Below, piece by piece: positions 18,273 to 30,170 of a stretch of DNA of 64,000 nt (positions within the stretch are counted from its first letter, which is position 1; every line of letters begins with the position of its first letter). Both the position numbers and the translations under genes were made by a program. Below the pieces are notes generated by a model. It searched no databases. It had not been told where the DNA came from and was given only the letters and a program-made list of their open reading frames with translations. This DNA comes from Duganella rivi (GTDB lineage Bacteria; Pseudomonadota; Gammaproteobacteria; Burkholderiales; Burkholderiaceae_D): NCBI RefSeq assembly GCF_009857435.1, contig NZ_WWCK01000001.1:682001-746000 (forward strand). Reading direction: 5' to 3'.

Positions 18273-18683
18273 ATGAAAAAACTCATGAGCGCTCTCGTGC
18301 TGTCGGCACTGGCCGCAGTAGCAGCACAGGCTTCGGCCGCTGAAATCGTCGTCATCGTCAGCAAGCAAAATCCGGCGACCCGCATGTTCTCGGAACAGGC
18401 TTCGCAGTTCTTCCTCGGCAAATCCAACCTGTTCACGCCGGTCGATCAAGCCGACGGTTCGGCCATCCGCAACGAGTTCTACCACAAGGTCGCGGACAAG
18501 GATGCGGCGCAGGTCAAGGCGCTGTGGTCGAAGCTGGTGTTCACCGGTAAAGCCACGCCGCCGAAAGAATATCCGAACAGCGCCGAGGTGAAGAAAGCAG
18601 TTGCTGCCGATCCGAAAGCAATCGGGTATATTGATAAATCGGCAGTTGACGATACTGTCAAAGTAATTTTGACCCTGCCTTAA
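18273..18683 (+). CDS. Small PstS-like periplasmic phosphate-binding-type protein
   Basis: 136 residues from the ATG at 18273, chosen for GGGAGA upstream and the signal peptide MKKLMSALVLSALAAVAAQA; a start at 18252 overlapping the porin stop is possible. The mature protein (EIVVIVSKQNPATRMF, IRNEFYHKVADKDAAQVKALWSK, DPKAIGYID) resembles one lobe of PstS/PBP-like phosphate-binding proteins. It is much shorter than a transport PstS and no pst permease genes are present, so a sensing or accessory role with the following kinase is a reasonable inference. Confidence 0.8.
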   Translation: MKKLMSALVLSALAAVAAQASAAEIVVIVSKQNPATRMFSEQASQFFLGKSNLFTPVDQADGSAIRNEFYHKVADKDAAQVKALWSKLVFTGKATPPKEYPNSAEVKKAVAADPKAIGYIDKSAVDDTVKVILTLP

Positions 18684-18755
18684 ACTCAGGTCGCCCTGCC
18701 AGCCTGCCGCGCTATCCGCGCGGTGGGCGCGTGAGCTCCTGGCCTCTAACTTGGA

Positions 18756-20750
18756 GTGAACGTTTTGAGTCTTTCGTTACGCGCGCGGTTCCTGATGCTC
18801 AGTGCAATTATCCAGGCACTGGTGGTTGGTCTGCTGATCTGGAACAGCCAGCGCCTGATGAACCACGCCGTCAACACCAACGCCGAACGGGTGGCGCAGG
18901 AATACGCGGTCACCCTCAATCTCTCCCTCAGTCCTTATGCCGTCGGCGGGCGCTTGCCCGAGCTGAATAGCTACCTGGCCGAAATGCTGTCCGACCCGGA
19001 CGACAGCTTCCTGCGCTACCTGACTATCCTCGACGAAAACGAACAGCCCATCATCTCGGTCGGCAAGCGCAACATGCCGCTGCCGGCGATCTTGAAACAA
19101 GGCGGCGGCACCAGCTTCAAGGGTGTGCGCACCATCATCAGCGACGTGACGCTGCACGCGCGCTCGCCGCTGCTGCTGGCCGACAACCGCATTGGCAGCA
19201 TCAACTTCGGCCTCACCACCAAAGACTTGAAGCAGGCGCGCGATGAAGTGATGCTGCAAGGCGGCCTGATTTCGCTGATCGGCTTTGCGGCCGGCATGCT
19301 GATGTTCTTCATCTTCACGCAGGGCATAGGCCGGCGCTTGCAAGCGCTGACCGGCGAGTCCGAGCAAATTGCGCAAGGCGATTACAGCAAGGCGCTGCCA
19401 GTCCATGGCGACGACGAGATCGCCGTTTTCACGCGCACCCTGAACGCCATGAGCGCGGCCCTGCGCGAACGGATTGCGCAACTGGAGCAATCGCAGCAGC
19501 GCTTGTCGGAATCGGAAGCGCGCTTCAAAACCCTGTTCGATATGGCGCCGCTGCCGCTGACCGTGTCCGACCGCGATGGCCGCATCATGGCCGCCAACCG
19601 CGCGCTGTCGCATACCTTCGGCACCGCCGCCACCCAGCTGATCGGCAAGCGCAGCGATGAAGTGCCGTTCTGGGCCAGCACCGTGGAGCGCGAACGCATC
19701 TGGAAAATGTACCGCGACGAAGGCGCCGTGCACGGCGCGATTGCCGGCGTGCTGCTGCCCGACGGCAGCGTGGGCAGCGTGGCGATCTGGTCGTCCTCGC
19801 TGACCCTGGATGGCAACCCGGCCATCATCTGGGCGCTGCTCGACTTGACCGAGGAACTGAACGCCAAGCGCGAACTGAAAGACCTCAACGTCTCGCTGGA
19901 AAGCCGCGTGCGCGAACGCTCGGCCGCGCTGGAACGCGCCAACGCCGACCTCAGCGCCGCGCTGCAAACCTTGCAGCACACGCAGGACGAATTGCTGGCG
20001 TCGGAAAAAATGGCGTCGCTGGGATCGCTGGTGGCCGGCATCGCGCACGAATTGAATACACCGATCGGCAACAGCCTGCTGGCCTCCACTGCCCTGCGCG
20101 ACCGTGTGCACGAGTTTGACGCCCACGTTGCCGCCGGCGCTCTGCGTCGCTCGGAACTGACCGCGCATCTGGAAGAAGTGCGCATGGCAAGCGAACTGAT
20201 TTCCGGCTCGCTGCACAAAGCCGCCGAGCTGATTTCCTCGTTCAAGCAAATTGCGGTCGACCAGACCAACGACCAGCGGCGCACCTTTGATTTGCTGTCG
20301 GCAGTGCACGACACCATCGCCACCTACATGCCGCGCCTGCGCCGCGTGCCGTGCGAAGTGGTGCTGCAAATCCCGGATGGCATGAGCTTCGATTCCTATC
20401 CGGGCGGGCTGTATCAAATCCTGAACAACCTGATCAACAACGCCATCAACCACGCGTTCGAGCACAGCAAGGGCGGCACCATCACCGTGCGCGCCGAAAC
20501 CGTGGACGACGACATCATCGAGCTGATGTTCAGCGACGACGGCTGCGGCATGACCGACGACGTGCTCAAGCGCGTGTTCGATCCCTTCTTCACCACCAAG
20601 ATGGGCCAGGGCGGCACCGGCCTTGGCATGAACATCGTCTACAACATCGTCACCGGCATTTTGGGCGGGCGCATCACCATCGACTCCGCGCCCGGCATCG
20701 GCACGGCGGTGCGCATGCTGTTGCCGCGCATCGCACCGCAGCGCGCCTGA
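18756..20750 (+). CDS. Membrane sensor histidine kinase with HAMP and PAS domains
   Basis: About 664 residues. TM1 at about 12-30, a periplasmic domain (31-169), TM2 at about 170-190, HAMP (191-245), PAS (255-365), a coiled coil, then a kinase core with H431 in GIAHELNTPIGN, N-box LINNAINHAF, G1 DDGCGM and G2 GTGLGMNI. The start is GTG 18756 or TTG 18765; the latter has GGAG at better spacing. There is no response regulator in the operon, so its output partner is elsewhere or unknown. The porin and PstS-like genes just upstream suggest it senses something bound in the periplasm. Confidence 0.9.
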   Translation: MNVLSLSLRARFLMLSAIIQALVVGLLIWNSQRLMNHAVNTNAERVAQEYAVTLNLSLSPYAVGGRLPELNSYLAEMLSDPDDSFLRYLTILDENEQPIISVGKRNMPLPAILKQGGGTSFKGVRTIISDVTLHARSPLLLADNRIGSINFGLTTKDLKQARDEVMLQGGLISLIGFAAGMLMFFIFTQGIGRRLQALTGESEQIAQGDYSKALPVHGDDEIAVFTRTLNAMSAALRERIAQLEQSQQRLSESEARFKTLFDMAPLPLTVSDRDGRIMAANRALSHTFGTAATQLIGKRSDEVPFWASTVERERIWKMYRDEGAVHGAIAGVLLPDGSVGSVAIWSSSLTLDGNPAIIWALLDLTEELNAKRELKDLNVSLESRVRERSAALERANADLSAALQTLQHTQDELLASEKMASLGSLVAGIAHELNTPIGNSLLASTALRDRVHEFDAHVAAGALRRSELTAHLEEVRMASELISGSLHKAAELISSFKQIAVDQTNDQRRTFDLLSAVHDTIATYMPRLRRVPCEVVLQIPDGMSFDSYPGGLYQILNNLINNAINHAFEHSKGGTITVRAETVDDDIIELMFSDDGCGMTDDVLKRVFDPFFTTKMGQGGTGLGMNIVYNIVTGILGGRITIDSAPGIGTAVRMLLPRIAPQRA

Positions 20751-20766
20751 GCGCAATTAAGCCATC

Positions 20767-21684
20767 TTACTTGCGCAGGTAGCCATGCATGCCCAGCCAG
20801 CGCACCCAGGCGTCGAACCAGCCGGTGCTGGTGGTGGTTTTCGGATACATGCCGAAGCCGTGGCCGCCCTGCTCGTACAGGTGGAACTCCACCGGCCGCT
20901 TGGCGCTGCGCCAGCTATCGATCAAGCCGTAGCCGCCATTGCCGAACAAGGGATCGTCGGCGGCCAGCGCCACGAACATTGGCGGCGCATCGGCCGGCAC
21001 TTTCAACGACATCAGCGGGCCGTAGATGTTGCCGATGAAAGCAGGCTTGGCATCCTGTCCATGCAGCGTGGTCACCATGGTCAGCATGGCGCCGGCGGAA
21101 AAGCCGATCATGCCGATGCGGTTCGGATCAACTTTCCACTCTTGCGCGCGCGAGCGCACCAAGGCGAAGGCGGCGCGCGCGTCGGCGATCTGCGGCGCAA
21201 AGGTGACAGCCGGCTCTTCCTGCACCGAGGTATCGGCGGCGCGCCCGCCTTTCGAGAACAGCTCGGCCATGGCGCGGTTGAAGCCGTCCAGATCCGCCGG
21301 TGTCTGGATCAAGCGATACTTCAGCACGAACGCGGCCACGCCCTGCTTGGCCAGCGCCGTGGCCACGTCCCAGCCCTCGTTGTTCATCGACAGCGTGCGG
21401 AAGCCGCCGCCCGGCGCCACGATCACGGCCGCGCCGCTGGCCTTGGCCGGATCGGGCAGGAACGGCGTCAGCGTTGCCACCGTGACGTTGCGGGCAAACA
21501 CGCTGCCGTACTGGCTGTGCCAGCTTTCCTTCACGCTGGCGCCGGGCAGTTCGCCCGTGTTCAGCGTGATGGCGTTGGGCTGGGCCGGTGCCGCGATCGG
21601 CGTCATCTTGTCGTTCTGCGCCATGGCGGGCGCAGCCAGCACGCCCATCAGGGTGAGCGCTGCCGCTATTTTTTTCATCATCAT
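20767..21684 (-). CDS. Exported alpha/beta hydrolase (carbohydrate esterase-like)
   Basis: 305 residues with a signal peptide (cleavage near AMA-QN). The oxyanion region is VIVAPGGGFRTLS, the nucleophile motif is GMIGFSAGAM, and a late GGHGFGMYP supplies the histidine. This is the BD-FAE/acetylxylan-esterase-like group of alpha/beta hydrolases. It follows the family 3 glycosidase gene by 16 bases on the same strand, so the two probably act together on acetylated plant polysaccharide outside the cytoplasm. ATG 21684 follows AGGAG with a spacing of eight. Confidence 0.85.
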   Translation of the reverse strand: MMMKKIAAALTLMGVLAAPAMAQNDKMTPIAAPAQPNAITLNTGELPGASVKESWHSQYGSVFARNVTVATLTPFLPDPAKASGAAVIVAPGGGFRTLSMNNEGWDVATALAKQGVAAFVLKYRLIQTPADLDGFNRAMAELFSKGGRAADTSVQEEPAVTFAPQIADARAAFALVRSRAQEWKVDPNRIGMIGFSAGAMLTMVTTLHGQDAKPAFIGNIYGPLMSLKVPADAPPMFVALAADDPLFGNGGYGLIDSWRSAKRPVEFHLYEQGGHGFGMYPKTTTSTGWFDAWVRWLGMHGYLRK

Positions 21685-21700
21685 TGGATGGTCTCCTGGT

Positions 21701-24343
21701 TTATTGGTCTAAGGTCACACTGCGCTGCAATTGCAGCGTGGTCTCCTGCCCTGCCACGCCGGTGGCCGGCTGGCCTGAGCCCACGCTCAACTTGTATTGC
21801 CCCGGCAGCAGCTGCCGCACGCCGTCACGCGTGACAAAACTCAGGTCGCGCGGCGACAGGCGGAAGCTGATCTTGCGGCGTTCGCCCGGCTTCAGGCTCA
21901 CGCGCTGGAAGCCGCGCAGCGCCAGCTTCGGCGCGCCCTCGAAGGCCGGCGGCGCCAGGTACAGCTGGGCCACGTCGTCACCAGCGCGAGCGCCGGTGTT
22001 GCTGATCTCGGTGCTGACCATCACGCCGTTTTCCGCTGCGCCGTCGATAGGCGTCACTTCCAGCGGCGCGTAGCGGAAGCTGGTGTAGCTCAGGCCCGCG
22101 CCGAACGGATACACCGGCGTGCCGGCGTAGTAGCGGTAAGTGCGGCCCTGCATGCCGTAGTCGTCAAACGGCGGCAGGTCGGACAGGCCGCGGTAGAAGG
22201 TCAACGGCAAGCGGCCGCCCGGATCGGCGCGGCCCGACAGCACGTCCGCCACCGCCAGTCCGCCGGACTGGCCCGGATACCATGCTTCCAAAATGGCGGA
22301 GGCATTGTCCTTGGCCCATGACAAATCAAGCGCGCTGCCGTTCATCAGCACCACCACCAGCGGCTTGCCGAGCGCCTTGGCGCGCTCCAGCAAGCGGCGC
22401 TGCTCGGCAGGCAGGTCGAGCGAGGTCTTGTCGCCGCCGGAGAAGCCTTCGATCTTGATCGCCATCTCCTCGCCTTCCAGATCCGAGGTCAGGCCGACCA
22501 CGGCGACGATAACGTCGGCGTCGGCCGTGCCCGCCAGCAGGTCGGCTTCGGGATCGGTGGAGATGCGTTTCCAGAACAGGCCCGGCACGCCGGTGCCGCC
22601 GGTCTCCGCTTCAAATTGCAGCGGGTAGCGCTGGCCTTTCTCCAGGCGCGCCTGTTGCAATTGCAGCGGCTCGGCCCATTTCGAATACTCGGTAGCGTTG
22701 ATTCCGGGCTGGCCGTTGATGGTCAGCGTGCCCTTCACGCCGCTGACGGCAAGGCGGTAAGTGCCCGTCTCCGGCGCAACCAGGAAGCCGTTCCACGTGA
22801 CCTTGTGCTTGTCGGCCACCGCCTTCAATTCCAGCGCGTGCGCTTCCAGTCCCTGCTCCACGCGCGTGACGGTGGGCTTGCTGTCGTACTTGCCGTCGTT
22901 GCGGTTGTAGTAGTCGACGCGCAGGCCCTGCTTGCCGTCCGGCGTGCGCAAGGCGCTGGCGGGCACCGGGTCGCCGTCGGTAATCGAGGCGCCGGCGTGC
23001 ACCAGCTTGATCTGCGCCTGCGGCATGGCGCGGCGCAGGCCGTCGATCACCGACACCGGCGGCGCCGACTGCGACGACGAGTAATTGCCGCGCAGGACGC
23101 GGGTAGCGTCGGCCAGCGGGCCGATCACGGCCAGCTTGACGCGCGGCTTGAGCGGCAGCACGCCGTCGTTCTTCAGCAGCACCAGGCTCTTGGTGGCCGA
23201 CTCCAGCGCCAGCTGCCGGTGCGCCGCATTGCCGATGGCGCTGACCGGTACCGCCTTGCCATCGCGCTGCGGCAGTCCGGCCAGATCGCCGTTGCGGTAG
23301 CGCGCCGAGAACAGCCGCACCAGCGCTTGATCGATATCGCCCATGCTGATCAAGCCGCGCTGCCATGCCTCGCGGTAGCGCGCGCTCAGGTTCGGCGTAT
23401 CGCCCAGCGTTTTGGTATTGCACTCGTTGTCGGTGCCGGCCTTCAGGGCGACCGCGACTGCGGCGGCCGGATCGGGCGCGTACTTGTGCTGTTCCGAGAT
23501 GTCGGTCACCGCGTCGCAGTCAGACACCACATAGCCCTTGAAGCCCCAAGCGCCGCGCAAGTGCTGCTTCATCAGCAGCTCGCTGCCGCAGGCCGGCTGG
23601 CCGTTGATGCGGTTGTAGGCACACATGATGGAGCCGGCCTTGGCGTCGACAATGGCGGCGCGGAAGGCCGGCAGATAAGTATCCTCAAGGTCGCGCGCGG
23701 AGACGAACACGTCGGCATAGTGCCGCGTCGATTCCGGCCCGCTGTGCACCGCGAAGTGCTTGGGCGTGGCGATCACGTCCGGCAGATCCGGGTTAGCGCC
23801 TTGCATGCCGCGAATGAAGGCCACGCCCAGCGCCGCCGTCAAATGCGGATCTTCGCCGTACGTCTCTTGCCCGCGTCCCCAGCGCGGATCGCGGAAGATG
23901 TTGATATTCGGCGACCAGGTGTTGAGGCCGGTGCCGATGCGGCCAAGGTGGCCGGTCTCGCGGCCCAGCGTGTGCAGTGCGCGCACCTCGACGCTGATGG
24001 CGCCAGCCACCTGCTGCACCAGCGGCGCATCGAAACTGGCGGCCAGCCCAATTGGTTCCGGGAAGTTGGTGGTCGGCAGCGGCCCCAGCGCGCCGTGCAG
24101 CGATTCAGTCCACCAGTTGTATGCCGGGATGCCAAGGCGCGGCACGGCCGGCGCCACGTTCAGCAGCTGGTCGATCTTCTCGTCCAGCGTCATTTGTGCG
24201 ATCAAGGCACGGGCCCGTCCATCGGCCTCGGCCAGTACGTCGGCACTGCGCGCGACTGCCGGAAAGGCCGCCATCAGCATCAGTGCACCGCATGTTGCTG
24301 CCAGTCGTAGCCGGCTTTTTTTGTCTCCTGCCAGATTCTCCAT
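21701..24343 (-). CDS. Exported glycoside hydrolase family 3 enzyme with PA14 domain (beta-xylosidase-like)
   Basis: 880 residues with an N-terminal signal peptide. The GH3 N-domain includes KHFAVHSGPES and the nucleophile Asp (about D275) in YVVSDCDAVTDI, a form seen in beta-xylosidases. The GH3 C-domain is interrupted by a PA14 domain at about 470-600 (GTYRLAVSGVKGTLTING), and a fibronectin-III-like domain ends the protein (SNTGARAGDDVAQLYL). Function: removal of xylose or glucose units from oligosaccharides in the periplasm. A LacI-type palindrome stands 26 bases upstream. Specificity (xylose versus glucose) is inferred. Confidence 0.9.
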   Translation of the reverse strand: MENLAGDKKSRLRLAATCGALMLMAAFPAVARSADVLAEADGRARALIAQMTLDEKIDQLLNVAPAVPRLGIPAYNWWTESLHGALGPLPTTNFPEPIGLAASFDAPLVQQVAGAISVEVRALHTLGRETGHLGRIGTGLNTWSPNINIFRDPRWGRGQETYGEDPHLTAALGVAFIRGMQGANPDLPDVIATPKHFAVHSGPESTRHYADVFVSARDLEDTYLPAFRAAIVDAKAGSIMCAYNRINGQPACGSELLMKQHLRGAWGFKGYVVSDCDAVTDISEQHKYAPDPAAAVAVALKAGTDNECNTKTLGDTPNLSARYREAWQRGLISMGDIDQALVRLFSARYRNGDLAGLPQRDGKAVPVSAIGNAAHRQLALESATKSLVLLKNDGVLPLKPRVKLAVIGPLADATRVLRGNYSSSQSAPPVSVIDGLRRAMPQAQIKLVHAGASITDGDPVPASALRTPDGKQGLRVDYYNRNDGKYDSKPTVTRVEQGLEAHALELKAVADKHKVTWNGFLVAPETGTYRLAVSGVKGTLTINGQPGINATEYSKWAEPLQLQQARLEKGQRYPLQFEAETGGTGVPGLFWKRISTDPEADLLAGTADADVIVAVVGLTSDLEGEEMAIKIEGFSGGDKTSLDLPAEQRRLLERAKALGKPLVVVLMNGSALDLSWAKDNASAILEAWYPGQSGGLAVADVLSGRADPGGRLPLTFYRGLSDLPPFDDYGMQGRTYRYYAGTPVYPFGAGLSYTSFRYAPLEVTPIDGAAENGVMVSTEISNTGARAGDDVAQLYLAPPAFEGAPKLALRGFQRVSLKPGERRKISFRLSPRDLSFVTRDGVRQLLPGQYKLSVGSGQPATGVAGQETTLQLQRSVTLDQ

Positions 24344-24368
24344 GTTACTCCCAATGTTAGCGACCCGA

Positions 24369-24390
24369 AAAATGTTTGCGATAACATTTT
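24369..24390 (-). promoter_or_regulatory. LacI-family operator-like palindrome upstream of GH3 gene
   Basis: AAAATGTT (24369-24376) TGCGAT AACATTTT (24383-24390) is a perfect 8-bp inverted repeat with a 6-base centre, close to the ATGTTA-TAACAT operators of LacI/GalR regulators. A second left half-site, AATGTTAGCGA, lies at 24353-24363, between it and the GH3 start codon at 24343. No LacI gene is in the window. Confidence 0.55.
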
Positions 24391-24456
24391 AGACTGTACT
24401 GCGGGAGTTGGTGGAGAACCAATAACTTTTTTAGCCGAACTGATACCGCAATGGAT

Positions 24457-24480
24457 ATCAGCGTATCAGCGTATCAGCGT
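24457..24480. repeat. Three tandem copies of an 8-bp unit over a kinase stop codon
   Basis: ATCAGCGT occurs at 24457-24464, 24465-24472 and 24473-24480. On the minus strand this places the stop codon of the GAF kinase inside the repeat. Because the unit is not a multiple of three, copy-number change would alter the C-terminal residues, though further TGA codons in the repeat limit the extension. Confidence 0.9.
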
Positions 24481-25668
24481 GCGGCGTTCGACAAATTCGG
24501 CGCCGTAAGAGCGGTAGGTAAAGGTGGTCGCGCTGTCGGAGGACACCACTTCCAACACGCCGCCGTGCGAGATGGCGATCTCGGACGCGATAAACAGGCC
24601 GAGCCCCAAGCCTTGCCTCGCCTCAGCCTGATTAGCGCGCCAGAATGGCTTGAAAAGCTGCGCCTGCACGCCTTCCGGGATAGCACTGCCGCTGTTGGTC
24701 ACCGCCAATTCGAAAATGCCATTCGACTGCTGGACGTTGACGTACACCGGCGCCGAAGGATCGCCATGCACGATGGCGTTATTCAGCAAGTTGGATAGCA
24801 GCTGAACCAAGCGTGAAGCGTCGCACAGCAGCGCCAGCCCCGCCGGCAGCTCGGCGATGATTTCGCGCTGCGGATGCACGCTGCGCAATTCCGCGATCGC
24901 TTGCTGCAGCGGCACTTCCAGCTGGTTCTCATGGCGCAGATTCAGCGAAATGCCGCCGCCCATGCGGCCCCGCGTGAAATCGGTGACCTCATCGACCAAG
25001 GTGGCGATGCGCTGGCTGCTGCGGCTCATGGTATCCAGCAGCGGCTTCAGCGACGGCGGCGCATGGTGGCGCAGGATTTCGGTGCCGTTCATGAGGGTGC
25101 TCAGCGGCGTCCTGATATCGTGGCCGAGCATGGCAATGAACTGCTCGCGCATCTTGGCGGTTTTCATTTCATCGGTGAGCGCAGCCTGGGTCTCGACCAG
25201 CACCACTTCGCTCGCCAATTGACGGCTGATGAGCTCGGCGAACAGCATCAAGGTATTGCGCGTGGTCTTTTCCGTGAGCTGGGCCTTGGCCGGGTCGAGT
25301 CCACACAAAGTACCGAAATACTCGCCGCTGGGCCGGTACAGCGGGATCGAGAAATAGCTTTGAAAGCCGTACATCCTCGGCGTGTGATGGTCACGGTATT
25401 GGTCGCTATCGGACACCGAGTCGATGATGATGGCGGCGTTATTGTCGCGCACCTCTTCGCACAACGTGGTGGTGATATCCAGCGCCGCGCCTACCTTCAA
25501 GCCAAAATTCAACTTGTCCAGCACTGCGCAGGAATGCCACGAGTCGGCGGTCACCCGCGCAATGCAGACGAAGCCGAGACCAGTCATCTCGGACACCGCC
25601 TCCAATATGGTAGGCACCGCGCTAATCTGGGCTATCGTCGCGATATCCGCTTCCAGGGTCTGACTCAT
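24466..25668 (-). CDS. Orphan soluble GAF-domain sensor histidine kinase
   Basis: 400 residues without transmembrane segments. A GAF domain covers about 10-155 (IIIDSVSDSDQYRDH, YFSIPLYRPSGEYFGTLCG), followed by HisKA with H183 in MLGHDIRTPLS and HATPase_c with LLNNAIVHG, NSGSAIPEG and GLGLGLFIA. The ATG at 25668 follows CAGGAG. No response regulator is adjacent. The stop codon lies in a tandem repeat of three ACGCTGAT units. Sequences of this class often act as light or redox sensors with a separate regulator, but nothing here shows the ligand. Confidence 0.88.
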   Translation of the reverse strand: MSQTLEADIATIAQISAVPTILEAVSEMTGLGFVCIARVTADSWHSCAVLDKLNFGLKVGAALDITTTLCEEVRDNNAAIIIDSVSDSDQYRDHHTPRMYGFQSYFSIPLYRPSGEYFGTLCGLDPAKAQLTEKTTRNTLMLFAELISRQLASEVVLVETQAALTDEMKTAKMREQFIAMLGHDIRTPLSTLMNGTEILRHHAPPSLKPLLDTMSRSSQRIATLVDEVTDFTRGRMGGGISLNLRHENQLEVPLQQAIAELRSVHPQREIIAELPAGLALLCDASRLVQLLSNLLNNAIVHGDPSAPVYVNVQQSNGIFELAVTNSGSAIPEGVQAQLFKPFWRANQAEARQGLGLGLFIASEIAISHGGVLEVVSSDSATTFTYRSYGAEFVERRTLIR

Positions 25669-25696
25669 ACTCGTCTCCTGCTAATGCTCGAACCGA

Positions 25697-25732
25697 ATAA
25701 AAAAAACCCGTAAAGCTTCACAACTTTACGGG
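25697..25732 (-). terminator. Rho-independent terminator of secA
   Basis: On the minus strand, CCCGTAAAG and CTTTACGGG (25707-25715 and 25724-25732) form a perfect 9-bp stem with an 8-base loop, followed by a run of T with one interruption (25698-25706). It begins about 20 bases after the secA stop and separates it from the kinase gene. Confidence 0.92.
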
Positions 25733-25754
25733 TTCATCTTTGCAGCCCTGGCGA

Positions 25755-28538
<2,784 letters not shown>

Positions 28539-28716
28539 GCTTAATAAGGCCGGTTAAAGGTTCGACTACGACAAAAGACGGTGATTTTATCACGCGCTCG
28601 GAGCTACATTGGGTTATTGGCCGATATAACAATAGCCCAACCGTACACAATGTCACAAAATCAATCGATTTTAACCGGTGGTGACGATTTTGGGGTGCTG
28701 TGATAAGGTTCGCCGC

Positions 28717-29202
28717 ATGCGCTTCAACTCTTCCAACATTTCCCTCAAGCGGCCAACGGCGGTAGGCGCCACCGACTTCCTGCGCCGCCACGACCGCATG
28801 GCCGCCCTGCTGCCGGCCGTCGAGCGCATGGCGCGCCTGCAAAAAGACTGCGCCCAGTGCCTGCCCACCATGTTCAAGCACTGCGAAATCCTGGCGTTTG
28901 AGGACGGCCAGCTGCTGCTGTCGCTGCCGACCACGGCGCTGGCGGCCAAGCTCAAGCAACAGTTGCCGAAATTACAAGATACGCTGGCCCAGCGCGGCTG
29001 GCAGGTGCACAGCGTGAAATTGAAGGTGCAAATGGCCAAGCCGGCCGAGATCAAGGAAAAGATGCGGGCGCTGGAGTTGCCCGGCGCGGCAGTGGAGGCC
29101 TTTGACCAGCTCAGCGCCGCGCTGGAGGCAACGCCGCAGAACAGCGCGCTGATCGACGCGGTGAAGGCCATGGTGGCCCGCCGCCGCGCCGGTGGCGGCT
29201 AA
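28717..29202 (+). CDS. DUF721 family protein
   Basis: 161 residues from the ATG at 28717 (MRFNSSNISLK); the open frame reaches 13 codons further up but without family similarity. The domain DUF721 (DciA-like) covers the part with AQCLPTMFKHCEILAFEDG and LPTTALAAKLKQQLPKL, where the beta-strand/helix pattern matches the KH-like DciA fold. In betaproteobacteria the gene typically lies between lpxC and secA as here. It is convergent to lpxC with nine bases between stops. A role as DnaB helicase loader is known for DciA; whether this short form does so is uncertain. Confidence 0.85.
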   Translation: MRFNSSNISLKRPTAVGATDFLRRHDRMAALLPAVERMARLQKDCAQCLPTMFKHCEILAFEDGQLLLSLPTTALAAKLKQQLPKLQDTLAQRGWQVHSVKLKVQMAKPAEIKEKMRALELPGAAVEAFDQLSAALEATPQNSALIDAVKAMVARRRAGGG

Positions 29203-29211
29203 GGCTAGCCG

Positions 29212-30147
29212 TTAAGTTAGCGCCCACTCGCGCGCCATCTGGCGCACATACGATTGCGGCGCGGCGTCATTGCTGTCAAACGTCACGATTTCATAGGCAT
29301 CCGGGTGCTTGAGCAGTTCCAGCAGCAGCTGGTTGTTCAGCGCGTGGCCGGACTTGTGCGCTTCGTAGCTGGCCAGCAGCGGGTGGCCGACCAGGTACAG
29401 GTCGCCGATCGCGTCGAGAATCTTGTGGCGCACGAACTCGTCTTCGTAGCGCAGGCCGTCCGAATTCAGGATGCGGTACTCGTCCATCACAATCGCGTTT
29501 TCCAGCGAGCCGCCACGGGCCAGGCCGATACCACGCAGCATTTCCACGTCCTGCATGAAGCCGAAGGTGCGGGCGCGGGCCACGTCGTGCACGTAGGAGA
29601 CATCGCCAAAATCGACGTGGGCGCGCTGCTGCGTGCCGTCCACCGCCGGGTGGTTGAATTCGATGAAGAAGTCGAGCTTGAAGCCGTCGTGCGGCAGCAG
29701 GCGCGCCCATTTTTCCTTCTCGCCCGTGCCTTCGCGGATTTCGACCGGCTTTAGCACGCGGATGAATTTCTTGGCGGCCGGCTGTTCCAGCACGCCCGCT
29801 TGTTGCAACAAGAATACGAAGGACGAGGCCGAACCATCCATGATCGGGATTTCTTCGGCGCTGACTTCAATGTACAGATTGTCAATGCCAAGGCCGGCGC
29901 AGGCCGACATCAGGTGCTCGACGGTCGACACGCGCGCGCCTTCCTTGACCAGTACCGAAGCCATGCGGGTATCGCCCACTGCCATGGCGCTGGAGGGGAA
30001 CTCCACCATGGGATCGAGATCGACGCGGCGGAACACGATGCCGGTATCCGGCGCGGCCGGGCGCAAGGTCAGCTCGACCTTGGTGCCGGAGTGCAATCCG
30101 ACACCCGTGGTGCGGACCAGTTCTTTGATAGTGCGTTGTTTTAACAT
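29212..30147 (-). CDS. lpxC: UDP-3-O-acyl-N-acetylglucosamine deacetylase LpxC
   Basis: 311 residues. The zinc ligands are H78 ([11 protein letters not shown]), H241 and D245 (HKILDAIGD), and the catalytic H268 is in [10 protein letters not shown]77 precedes the first ligand. LpxC commits UDP-acyl-GlcNAc to lipid A. Length is complete. The start [10 protein letters not shown] is the expected N-terminus. No Shine-Dalgarno sequence precedes it; instead TATAAT sits six bases upstream of the ATG, which could place the transcript start at or near the start codon. In relatives lpxC follows ftsZ; here about 10 kb of accessory genes intervene. Confidence 0.97.
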   Translation of the reverse strand: MLKQRTIKELVRTTGVGLHSGTKVELTLRPAAPDTGIVFRRVDLDPMVEFPSSAMAVGDTRMASVLVKEGARVSTVEHLMSACAGLGIDNLYIEVSAEEIPIMDGSASSFVFLLQQAGVLEQPAAKKFIRVLKPVEIREGTGEKEKWARLLPHDGFKLDFFIEFNHPAVDGTQQRAHVDFGDVSYVHDVARARTFGFMQDVEMLRGIGLARGGSLENAIVMDEYRILNSDGLRYEDEFVRHKILDAIGDLYLVGHPLLASYEAHKSGHALNNQLLLELLKHPDAYEIVTFDSNDAAPQSYVRQMAREWALT

Positions 30148-30170
30148 CTGACGATTATAACGAACTGTGG

